Source of the DNA: Acinetobacter lwoffii
GTDB lineage: Bacteria > Pseudomonadota > Gammaproteobacteria > Pseudomonadales > Moraxellaceae
Direction of reading: 5' to 3'
Assembly: GCF_024129355.1 (NCBI RefSeq)
Contig: NZ_JAMXXP010000006.1
Span: forward strand, 1 to 64,000
Length of the DNA stretch: 64,000 nt
The notes under the pieces were generated by a model. That model was not told the origin of the DNA, ran no database searches, and worked only from the letters and a program-made list of their open reading frames with translations. Position 1 is the stretch's first letter, and each line of letters begins with the position of its first letter. The position numbers and the translations under genes were made by a program. Shown here piece after piece: positions 16,026 through 24,097 of the stretch.

Positions 16026-17510
16026 ATGGCACGTGAAATTCTGACCGTCGTTGAAACGGTTAGTAACGAAAAAGGTGTACCTCGTGAAGCGATCTTTGAA
16101 GCGCTTGAGCAAGCTTTAGTTGCTGCGACAAAGAAAAAATTCTACGAAGGAACACATTCGGAAGAAGCACGTTTACGTGTGGAAATCGATCGTAAAACAG
16201 GTGACTATCGTACTTTCCGTCAGTGGGAAGTGGTTGCAGACGAAGACCATGAAATGCCAGCTTGTCAGGATGCCATCTCTGATGTCGATCCGGCAAAATG
16301 GTCGATTGGCGACATTCGTGAGCTTGAAGTGGAATCGATTGACTTCGGTCGTATTGCAGCGCAAATTGCCAAGCAAGTGATCGTACAGAAGATCCGTGAA
16401 GCAGAACGTGCACTTGTAGCCGATGCTTACGAATCGAAAGTCGGCGAGCTGATTTACGGTGAAGTGAAAAAACAAACCAAAGACGGTTTTATCATTGACC
16501 TAGGTGACAATGCTGAAGCGTATCTTGCTCGTGAAGAAATGATTCCGAAAGAAATCCTTCGTCCGAAGCAACGCGTGAATGCGATTCTCTTCAATGTCAA
16601 CCGTGAAGGTCGTGGTGCGCAGTTACAACTGTCACGTGCTAAACCGGATATGCTGATTGCATTGATGAAGAAAGAAATCCCTGAGATTTCTGAAGAAATC
16701 ATTGAAATTAAAGCGGCGGCTCGCCAACCAGGTGTTCGTGCTAAAATTGCAGTGAAAACCAATGACCACCGTATTGACCCGGTGGGTGCTTGTATTGGTA
16801 TGCGTGGTACTCGTATTCAGGCTGTACAGCAAGAGCTCAATGGCGAGCGTATTGATGTGGTAGTTTGGTCGGATGATCCTGCGCAATATATCGCAAGTGC
16901 ATTGGAACCAGCAGATGTATCGAGTATTGTCATCGATGAAGATGCACGTACTGCAGACATCATTTTCGCAACCAGCGACCAGCTGGCACGTGCGATTGGT
17001 TCACAAGGTCAGAACGTTCGTCTGGCATCTGAATTGACTGGCTACAAGCTGGACATGATGCTGGAAGAGGAATACTACGCCCGTCAACAAAACGAAGCGC
17101 AACAATATTTAGACATGTTTGTTACCCGTCTGGATATCGCGGAAGATTTGGCGATGGCATTGGTAGAAATGGGCTTCACCTCGCTTGAAGAAATTGCTTA
17201 TGTCCCTGCAGAAACGTTTGATGAAATCGAACTGGATGCGGAACTGGTTGAACTACTGCAAAGCCGTGCGAAAGAAATTGCACTTGCTGATGCATTACAA
17301 CAGCAAGAGAACATACAAGCGCCAAGTGAAGAACTTGTTGCAATGGAAGGCATGACAGTAGAGATCGCGCAAGCGCTAGCAGCTCGTGGTGTGGTAACAG
17401 TGGATGATTTAGCAGATCAGGCGACTGACGATATCGAAGATATTGAAGGTTTGGGTGCTGAGAAAGCAGGTCAACTCATTATGAAAGCGCGCGAATCATG
17501 GTTTAACTAG
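16026..17510 (+). CDS. nusA: Transcription termination/antitermination factor NusA
   Basis: RNA polymerase-binding elongation factor controlling pausing, termination and antitermination; 494 residues (E. coli 495). Domains in order: N-terminal polymerase-binding domain (1-125), S1 domain (about 135-200, GEVKKQTKDGFIIDLGDNAEAYL), KH1 and KH2 (about 230-345, including VGACIGMRGTRIQAVQQEL and RAIGSQGQNVRLASELTGY), and two C-terminal acidic repeats (about 360-494, helix-hairpin-helix). NusA represses its own operon in E. coli; the tandem terminators upstream of rimP fit such control. Confidence 0.98.
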   Translation: MAREILTVVETVSNEKGVPREAIFEALEQALVAATKKKFYEGTHSEEARLRVEIDRKTGDYRTFRQWEVVADEDHEMPACQDAISDVDPAKWSIGDIRELEVESIDFGRIAAQIAKQVIVQKIREAERALVADAYESKVGELIYGEVKKQTKDGFIIDLGDNAEAYLAREEMIPKEILRPKQRVNAILFNVNREGRGAQLQLSRAKPDMLIALMKKEIPEISEEIIEIKAAARQPGVRAKIAVKTNDHRIDPVGACIGMRGTRIQAVQQELNGERIDVVVWSDDPAQYIASALEPADVSSIVIDEDARTADIIFATSDQLARAIGSQGQNVRLASELTGYKLDMMLEEEYYARQQNEAQQYLDMFVTRLDIAEDLAMALVEMGFTSLEEIAYVPAETFDEIELDAELVELLQSRAKEIALADALQQQENIQAPSEELVAMEGMTVEIAQALAARGVVTVDDLADQATDDIEDIEGLGAEKAGQLIMKARESWFN

Positions 17511-17520
17511 GAGGTAGTAT

Positions 17521-20229
17521 ATGACGGACAAGTCGATTAAAGAGTTAGCCCTCAATGTGGGTCGTCCAGTTGAGAAGCTCCTAGAGCAGGTTCGTGAGGC
17601 AGGTTTACCACAGCGTAAAGCTGACGATATTATTACCACCGAACAACAAGACAGCTTGATGAGCCATGTGAAAAAGTCACAGGGTTCAGAAAGCCAAGCA
17701 GGGCAAATCACGTTGAAACGTAAAACGACTAGTACGGCTAAAGTAGCCAGTACTTCAGGTAAGGCGAAAACGATTAATGTAGAAGTTCGCAAGAAGCATA
17801 CATTTGTTAAGCCGGATCCAGAACAGATCAAAGCAGAAGCATTGGCGAAAGCCAAGGCTGAGCAACAGGCCAAAGCTGCGCCTGAACAGAATACAGCGCA
17901 AGCTGCTTCTGCTGAAGCTCCAAAAACTGGCGTAAATAACGCGAATAAAGCTTTAGAGGCGATGCGTGCTGCTGCAAAGCAAACCAGCGACAAGCAAGAA
18001 GTTTCTAAAGCTGCAGTTGTGGTAAAACGCAAATCAACCAACAAGCCGATTGTGAAGCAAGTTGTTAAACCAACTGAAACCGCTGAACAGAAAAAGGCAC
18101 GTGAAGCAGAAGCAGCAAAATTAAAAGCTGTTGAAGAAGCGGCACGTCGTAAAGCGGCTGAAGAAGCGCAGCAACGTACGCTTGAACAAATGCGTCAAAT
18201 GGCGTCCAAGTACACCGCGGAAGATACCACTGCAACGATTCGTGTTGTTGATGATTCTCCTCTGGCTGCCGGCCTTGTTGGTCAGGCATATGAAGACTCT
18301 TTTGCCAAAGAAGACCGCGAAATCAAACGTGGTACGAATACGCCGAGCGCGCGTGCACCTAAGAAAGGTGGTCGTCGTGGTCAGGAAGAGCAAAGCTTCA
18401 GCAAACAGCCTAAGCGCGGTTTAAAAACCAGTCAGGGCAACAAGCACGGCTTCGAAAAACCTGTGAAAAAACAGGTTTACGATGTTGAAATCGGTGAAAC
18501 GATTGTCGTTGCTGACTTGGCTGCGAAAATGGCAGTTAAGGTTCGTGAAGTGATTAAATCACTCATGAAAATGGGTGAATTGGTTACTCAGAACCAGGCG
18601 ATTGATCAAGAAATTGCTGCACTTGTTGTTGAGGAAATGGGCCATAACCCGGTACTGGTTTCTGATACACAAGCTGAAGATAACTTGCTTGAAGCAGCTG
18701 AAGAAGCACGTGGTGCGCAATCTACGCGTGCGCCTGTTGTTACCATTATGGGTCACGTTGACCATGGTAAGACATCGCTGCTTGACCGTATTCGTCGTGC
18801 CAAAGTGGCTGCTGGGGAAGCGGGCGGTATCACACAGCATATCGGTGCTTACCATGTAACTACTGATAAAGGTATGATTACATTCCTTGATACTCCGGGA
18901 CACGCAGCATTTACTGCAATGCGTTCACGTGGTGCGAAAGCAACAGATATCGTGGTTCTGGTTGTTGCAGCAGATGATGGTGTAATGCCACAAACTGCAG
19001 AAGCAATTGACCATGCACGTGCTGCAGGTACACCAATCATTGTTGCAATCAACAAGATGGATAAAGAATCTGCTGATCCAGATCGCGTATTGAATGAATT
19101 GACTGTGAAAGAAATCGTGCCAGAACAATGGGGTGGTGACGTTCCAGTGGCAATGGTTTCTGCACATACTGGTCAAGGTATTGATGAACTTCTTGATATT
19201 ATTTCGATTCAAGCTGAACTTCTAGAGCTTAAAGCATCGGAAGAAGGCGCTGCACAAGGTGTCGTAATTGAAGCACGTGTAGACAACAGCCGTGGTGCGG
19301 TAACGTCTATTCTGGTTCAAAACGGTACATTGAAAGTAGGTGATCTCGTTCTTGCCGGTTCATCTTATGGTCGCGTTCGTGCGATGACGGATGAAAATGG
19401 TCAGCGTATCAAATCTGCAGGTCCTTCGATTCCAGTGGAAATTCTGGGTCTTCCAGAAGCGCCAATGGCTGGTGACGAAGTTCTTGTGGTGAGCGACGAG
19501 AAGAAAGCACGTGAAGTTGCCGATGCGCGTATGGATCGTGAACGTCAAAAACGTCTTGAGCGTCAATCTGCAATGCGTCTTGAAAACATCATGGCGTCTA
19601 TGGGCAAGAAAGATGTACCTATCGTGAACGTTGTGTTGAAAACTGACGTACGCGGTACCTTGGAAGCATTACACGTTGCACTTGCTGAGCTTGCGACTGA
19701 CGAAGTTAAAGTACGTATCATCGGTTCTGGTGTAGGTGCGATTACTGAGTCTGACGTGACACTGGCTGAATCTTCAGAAGCAGTTCTACTCGGCTTTAAC
19801 GTACGTGCGGACAATGCTGCGCGTCAAAAAGCAGATGCAGACAGTATCGACATTCGTTATTACTCAATCATCTATCAATTGATTGATGATGTGAAAGCAG
19901 CAATGAGCGGTAAGCTTGCACCTGAACATCGTGAAACGATTCTGGGTGTTGCACAGGTACGTGAAGTATTCCACTCAAGTAAATTCGGTGCGGCTGCAGG
20001 CTGTATGGTGCTTGAAGGTGTATTACATCGTAACAAACCGATTCGCGTATTACGTGATGACGTGGTTGTGTTCCAGGGTGAGCTTGAATCTCTTCGTCGC
20101 TACAAAGAAGTGGTTGAAGAAGTTCGTGCCGGTATGGAATGTGGTCTTGCGGTGAAAGGCTATAAAGACATCAAACCTCTCGACAAGATCGAAGTGTACG
20201 ATGTTCAACTGATTAAACGGAGTCTTTAA
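17521..20229 (+). CDS. infB: Translation initiation factor IF-2
   Basis: GTPase that brings initiator fMet-tRNA to the 30S subunit and promotes subunit joining; 902 residues. The IF2-N domain is at about 1-50 ([20 protein letters not shown]). A long charged Ala/Lys/Glu linker (about 60-290) contains a continuous charged helix ([20 protein letters not shown]). A second IF2-N-like domain is near 320-375. The G domain starts around residue 405 with GHVDHGKTS, then DTPGHAAF and NKMD. Domains II to IV complete the C-terminus. An AGGAGG Shine-Dalgarno precedes the ATG. It overlaps rbfA by 1 bp. Confidence 0.98.
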   Translation: MTDKSIKELALNVGRPVEKLLEQVREAGLPQRKADDIITTEQQDSLMSHVKKSQGSESQAGQITLKRKTTSTAKVASTSGKAKTINVEVRKKHTFVKPDPEQIKAEALAKAKAEQQAKAAPEQNTAQAASAEAPKTGVNNANKALEAMRAAAKQTSDKQEVSKAAVVVKRKSTNKPIVKQVVKPTETAEQKKAREAEAAKLKAVEEAARRKAAEEAQQRTLEQMRQMASKYTAEDTTATIRVVDDSPLAAGLVGQAYEDSFAKEDREIKRGTNTPSARAPKKGGRRGQEEQSFSKQPKRGLKTSQGNKHGFEKPVKKQVYDVEIGETIVVADLAAKMAVKVREVIKSLMKMGELVTQNQAIDQEIAALVVEEMGHNPVLVSDTQAEDNLLEAAEEARGAQSTRAPVVTIMGHVDHGKTSLLDRIRRAKVAAGEAGGITQHIGAYHVTTDKGMITFLDTPGHAAFTAMRSRGAKATDIVVLVVAADDGVMPQTAEAIDHARAAGTPIIVAINKMDKESADPDRVLNELTVKEIVPEQWGGDVPVAMVSAHTGQGIDELLDIISIQAELLELKASEEGAAQGVVIEARVDNSRGAVTSILVQNGTLKVGDLVLAGSSYGRVRAMTDENGQRIKSAGPSIPVEILGLPEAPMAGDEVLVVSDEKKAREVADARMDRERQKRLERQSAMRLENIMASMGKKDVPIVNVVLKTDVRGTLEALHVALAELATDEVKVRIIGSGVGAITESDVTLAESSEAVLLGFNVRADNAARQKADADSIDIRYYSIIYQLIDDVKAAMSGKLAPEHRETILGVAQVREVFHSSKFGAAAGCMVLEGVLHRNKPIRVLRDDVVVFQGELESLRRYKEVVEEVRAGMECGLAVKGYKDIKPLDKIEVYDVQLIKRSL

Positions 20230-20633
20230 TGGCGGGTAGTCAACGTCTGAAGCGTATGGCGGATACAGTACAACGCGAGTTGTCAGAACTGATCCGTCAG
20301 GAGCTGAAAGATCCACGCTTAGGTGGTCTGGTGACCATCTCTGCGGTGAAGGTGAGCCCAGACCTGGGATATGCGGAAGTTTATGTCACTGTAATGGGAC
20401 GTGAACTTGGCGACGAACAAAGCGAAGCGGCAAATAAAGAAACTCTGGATGTATTAAACAAAGCATCCGGTTTCCTGCGCCATGAGCTGAGTCGTCGTAT
20501 TAAAACCCGTATTACGCCTCGTCTACGTTTCCATTATGATAAGACCAATGCATATGGTAACTATATGTTTGGTTTGATCGCTGAAGCTGTGAAGGACTTG
20601 CCTGAAGCAGAAGCAAAAAAAGACGATGAATAA
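20229..20633 (+). CDS. rbfA: 30S ribosome-binding factor RbfA
   Basis: KH-type cold-shock factor for 16S rRNA 5' end maturation, 134 residues (family about 130). The family opening SQRLKRMADTVQRELSELI is followed by DPRLGGLVTISAVKVSPDLGYAEVYVTVMG and the end RRIKTRITPRLRFHYD. Its ATG overlaps the infB stop (TAATG). A strong terminator follows. In E. coli truB-rpsO-pnp comes next; here the operon ends. Confidence 0.97.
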   Translation: MAGSQRLKRMADTVQRELSELIRQELKDPRLGGLVTISAVKVSPDLGYAEVYVTVMGRELGDEQSEAANKETLDVLNKASGFLRHELSRRIKTRITPRLRFHYDKTNAYGNYMFGLIAEAVKDLPEAEAKKDDE

Positions 20634-20644
20634 GTCTTAGGACT

Positions 20645-20672
20645 AAAAAAGCCACCTTCGGGTGGCTTTTTT
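20645..20672. terminator. Bidirectional terminator between rbfA and mnhG
   Basis: Perfect 12-bp stem AAAAAAGCCACC / GGTGGCTTTTTT with a stable TTCG tetraloop, in the convergent gap. Confidence 0.93.
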
Positions 20673-20717
20673 ATCTCTCTATTTTGAGATTTAAGAAAAT
20701 TTGAATTGCTTGCTCAA

Positions 20718-21119
20718 TTAACCTAAATCATCATTGCGATTGATTTTCTTTTCATAAAAAGCACGGCGACGTGAGCGCTGCCAAGGCAGAGGGCGTTCCA
20801 GCGTTTCCGGAACCTCGCCACTCAAAGAGCGTAAACGCAAATGCAATGCAGCCTGTGCCATCAGGTTGGCAGATACCGGTGCGGTAATGAAGGCGAACAG
20901 GGTGATGAGCACTTCAGCAAAACCGAAACGGCCATATATGGCCGAAAACAGAATTGAGGCCATCAAAAAGCTGCCCAGGCCCAAAGTACTGGATTTGGTC
21001 GGGGCGTGCAGACGCATAAACAGATCGGGCAGACGGACCATACCGATCCCGCCGACCAGCATAAAGAAAGCACCAATCAATAAAAAAATCGACACCAGTA
21101 TTTCTAAAATTAAGGACAT
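20718..21119 (-). CDS. mnhG: Monovalent cation/H+ antiporter subunit G
   Basis: Small Mrp-complex subunit, 133 residues, with three hydrophobic helices. Family marks are GAFFMLVGGIGMVRLPDLFMRLHAPTKSSTLG, typical of MnhG/PhaG/MrpG. The C-terminal tail is basic and cytoplasmic (RPLPWQRSRRRAFYEKK). It is the last gene of the six-gene antiporter operon and is followed by a terminator. Confidence 0.95.
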   Translation of the reverse strand: MSLILEILVSIFLLIGAFFMLVGGIGMVRLPDLFMRLHAPTKSSTLGLGSFLMASILFSAIYGRFGFAEVLITLFAFITAPVSANLMAQAALHLRLRSLSGEVPETLERPLPWQRSRRRAFYEKKINRNDDLG

Positions 21120-21129
21120 TTAAAAACTC

Positions 21130-21405
21130 CTAGTCGATCACATGGCCAGTGGTGAAATAACGTGCCAAGGCTGCAGTCGAAACAAAGCCAAGCATCGCAA
21201 CCAGTAAGGCCCCTTCAAACAGGAAGCTGCTACTCCAGTAAATCCCTAAAATGACAATCAGACAGGTGGCATTCAGGAACAGGGTGTCGAGTGCCAAGAG
21301 CCGGTCAACGATAGAAGGGCCAGTGATGAGCCGGATCAGGCAGAGTAACATCGAGACAGTGATAGCACCCAGGCAAATCATTAATGCATAAGGCAGAATA
21401 GTCAT
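21130..21405 (-). CDS. mnhF: Monovalent cation/H+ antiporter subunit F
   Basis: Mrp subunit of 91 residues with three membrane helices. The family block LIRLITGPSIVDRLLALDTLFLNATCLIVILGI, with its GPS-x-x-DR-x-x-ALD motif, is clear. Its start overlaps the end of mnhE by 4 bp and mnhG follows 10 bp later, so translation is coupled within the operon. Confidence 0.95.
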   Translation of the reverse strand: MTILPYALMICLGAITVSMLLCLIRLITGPSIVDRLLALDTLFLNATCLIVILGIYWSSSFLFEGALLVAMLGFVSTAALARYFTTGHVID

Positions 21406-21920
21406 GCTTTTTCTCCTGTCTGTGCGCTGAAAATTTCAATCAGAGGCTGTTCGTAGCGCTGTTTGATCGTTTCGATTTCTGCTGCTTCATCCTCTGTGCT
21501 TAAGGCATGAACCAGAATATCACCACGATCCTGATCAATGCCTGCAGATACTGTACCGGGCGTTGTGGTAATGATCATTGCCAGCAAGGCATTGACTTCC
21601 TCATGCTCGGTTTCCAAAGGCACGCGAAACCATTTTGGATGCAGGTTCTTGGTTGGACCAAGTACCAGTTTTGCGACTTTAATATTGGCTACTACAATAT
21701 CCCAAACCACGACAAAGAACAGGCGCACGGCAGGAGCCCACTGGATATTCGGGGTATAGTCAATAAAAGGTGCAACCATTTTCGGAATGACAATCGCCAG
21801 AACCAGCGCGAAAAGCAATGTTCCAGCTTCCAGATTATGTGCCAGTAGAATCCAGCTTAGCCCAACGATCACAGAAACTAGCGGATGCGGGAACCAACGT
21901 TGCAGGAATGATACAGCCAT
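21402..21920 (-). CDS. mnhE: Monovalent cation/H+ antiporter subunit E
   Basis: Mrp subunit of 172 residues. Hydrophobic N-terminal part (LVSVIVGLSWILLAHNLEAGTLLFALVLAIVIP), then a soluble domain with FRVPLETEHEEVNALLAMIITTTPGTVSAGI, the conserved TPGT-S signature of MnhE/PhaE. The soluble end contains DRGDILVHAL. It is joined to mnhD by a 1-bp overlap. Confidence 0.95.
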   Translation of the reverse strand: MAVSFLQRWFPHPLVSVIVGLSWILLAHNLEAGTLLFALVLAIVIPKMVAPFIDYTPNIQWAPAVRLFFVVVWDIVVANIKVAKLVLGPTKNLHPKWFRVPLETEHEEVNALLAMIITTTPGTVSAGIDQDRGDILVHALSTEDEAAEIETIKQRYEQPLIEIFSAQTGEKA

Positions 21921-23728
21921 TAAGGTCCCTCCACCGGTTTAAGTTGATTATCATCATATCTGTTTTGTTCAACATACTGCTGATCAATCTGGCGTTGCTT
22001 GAATTCAGAAATATTTTCACCTTCCAGAGTGGCTTCCGAAATCGTATAAGGAACCAGATGTGCATTCGGATCGACTGTCTCACCACCGTACTTGGTTTCA
22101 GGTAAATAGCTTGGATCAAAAGGTTGCACACTGATAAACTGGCCTTCTGCATCGCGTTTTAACAAGGCAGCTTCATAAACCGGATTATTTTTAATCTGTT
22201 CTGCAGTCTGATAATTATATTGATAGATCGGTCCGGCAAACACCACATAGGCAGTCAGGCCAGCAAGCAATAGATAGATTACACGATCATTACGTGCCGG
22301 TGCCTTACTTGGTAGGGCTTCGTATTTGTGAAAATCTTCAGAATTAAGGTCATCCTCAGGTCTGGTCGAACGCCAGAACAGCACGAAACCAACCCGGGTA
22401 AAGGCCAGAATACTGAGGAAGCTTACCAATAAAATGGTCAGGATAATAATCATCTGATAGTCTGAATTGGCAGAAGCCTGCAAAATAAAGACTTTACCGA
22501 AGAAACCACTAAACGGTGGCAGGCCGGCCATCATCAAGGCAATGATGAAATAGACAATCGAAACCAGCTTGTTCTGTTTCATCAGTGGCGCGATTTTAAA
22601 GTGATCCTTAAATTCGCCGCGCTGTGAGGTAATCCAGCCTGACAGGATATAAAAGGCTGCGCCAATCAGGGTACTGTGCACCATATAATACAATGCACCG
22701 GCCCAGGCTGCAGTTGTATTCATGCCGATTGCTACCAGAATTGTTCCGACTGAAGACAGCACCATAAAGCCGATAAAACGGCGCAGACGTTCTGTGCCGA
22801 TTGCGCAAATCACGCCATAAACCGACGTAATCAGACCAATCACCAGCAGGCAATTCATCAGGATCTGGTGGCTGTATTCATCATCAAAAACAGTTCCATT
22901 AATCCGTAAAATTGCATACACCCCGACTTTGGTCATGATGGTAAAGAGTGCTGCCACAGGTGTGGTGGCTACGGCATAGGTTTTGGGTAACCAGAAGCCA
23001 AGCGGTAGCATCGCCGCTTTAATTCCGAACACGACAAACAGCATTAATCCACCAGCAACCGCCAGCTTGTGCTGATCTTCAGCGAGGGTAGGCATCAAGC
23101 GGGCCACATCTGCCATATTCAGACTGCCGACACTGCCATAAATCATCCCGAGTCCAATCAGGAATAGGGCAGAAGCAAACAGATTAATGGTGACGTAGTG
23201 GATTCCCAGCTGGAAACGGGCCTTGCCTTGTCCATGTAGCAGTAGTACATAGGATGCCATCAACAAGATTTCAAAAAACACGAACAGGTTAAACAGGTCA
23301 CCGGTCAGGAAGGCACCGGTCAAACCCATCAGCAGGAAATGCACCATGGCATGGAAATAACGCCCACGCATATCCCATTCTTTACTGGCATACCAGAGCA
23401 CCGGCACTGCAAGGGCATAGGTCAAAACCAGCATCATCGCAGAGAGCTGATCGAGAACCAGTACAATACCAAAAGGTGCGACCCATTCGCCCAGCGTATA
23501 AACATTGATCTGACCCTGACTACTGTCTACTAAATAGCTGACAGCAATGATCAGGCCCAAGATACTCGAGACATAGCTGATACCCCGACGCCAGGGCTGA
23601 CGCCAGTCCGTCACCAGAGAGCCTGAACCCGGGTTGCCTAAAAGAACCAGGACAAAAGCGGTAAAGGCCGGTAAAAGAATACCGAAAATAGGGGTATGTT
23701 GATTCCAGAAATTGAGAAGATCAGTCAT
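21920..23728 (-). CDS. mnhD: Monovalent cation/H+ antiporter subunit D
   Basis: Large proton-translocating subunit homologous to Complex I antiporter-like subunits (NuoL/M/N), 602 residues with about 14 membrane helices. The Proton_antipo_M core includes LFNLFVFFEILLMASYVLL, where the glutamate in helix 5 is conserved, and LPLGFWLPKTYAVATTPVAALFTIMTKVGVYAILR, where the lysine is functional in the family. The last about 120 residues are a soluble hydrophilic tail (from FRSTRPEDDLNSEDF), longer than in Bacillus MrpD. Single-base overlaps join it to mnhC and mnhE. Confidence 0.95.
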   Translation of the reverse strand: MTDLLNFWNQHTPIFGILLPAFTAFVLVLLGNPGSGSLVTDWRQPWRRGISYVSSILGLIIAVSYLVDSSQGQINVYTLGEWVAPFGIVLVLDQLSAMMLVLTYALAVPVLWYASKEWDMRGRYFHAMVHFLLMGLTGAFLTGDLFNLFVFFEILLMASYVLLLHGQGKARFQLGIHYVTINLFASALFLIGLGMIYGSVGSLNMADVARLMPTLAEDQHKLAVAGGLMLFVVFGIKAAMLPLGFWLPKTYAVATTPVAALFTIMTKVGVYAILRINGTVFDDEYSHQILMNCLLVIGLITSVYGVICAIGTERLRRFIGFMVLSSVGTILVAIGMNTTAAWAGALYYMVHSTLIGAAFYILSGWITSQRGEFKDHFKIAPLMKQNKLVSIVYFIIALMMAGLPPFSGFFGKVFILQASANSDYQMIIILTILLVSFLSILAFTRVGFVLFWRSTRPEDDLNSEDFHKYEALPSKAPARNDRVIYLLLAGLTAYVVFAGPIYQYNYQTAEQIKNNPVYEAALLKRDAEGQFISVQPFDPSYLPETKYGGETVDPNAHLVPYTISEATLEGENISEFKQRQIDQQYVEQNRYDDNQLKPVEGP

Positions 23729-24093
23729 TAAGGCTCATCCTCGCGCGGGTCAAGATTTGGTATTTCTTCTTTGGAGTCAACGTGGTCTGTTCCTGATTCG
23801 TAGCGGCTACGCAATGCCAGTTGGACAATAAAGGCAGTGGTGGCAAAGCCAATCACGATGGCTGTCAGCACCAGTGCCTGAGGAAGGGGATCGGTCACTT
23901 TCGAGGCTTCAGTCAATACTGCAGGCGAATTCATCTGAATTCGGCCCATGGCAAATAAAAACAGGTTGACTGCATAACCAATCATGGCGAGACCCAACAC
24001 TACCGGGAAGGTACGGGCACGCAGGATCAGATAAATGCCTGTGGCCGTCAGCAGGCCAATCGCAGAGGCTAATAAAAATTCTAAACTGATCAT
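23728..24093 (-). CDS. mnhC: Monovalent cation/H+ antiporter subunit C
   Basis: Subunit of 121 residues, homologous to NuoK, with three helices. The core ATGIYLILRARTFPVVLGLAMIGYAVNLFLFAMG is typical, followed by DPLPQALVLTAIVIGFATTAFIVQLALR, the MnhC signature (DPLPQALVLTAIVI). It is 4 bp from the fused mnhA/B gene and overlaps mnhD by 1 bp. Confidence 0.96.
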   Translation of the reverse strand: MISLEFLLASAIGLLTATGIYLILRARTFPVVLGLAMIGYAVNLFLFAMGRIQMNSPAVLTEASKVTDPLPQALVLTAIVIGFATTAFIVQLALRSRYESGTDHVDSKEEIPNLDPREDEP

Positions 24094-24097
24094 TCTA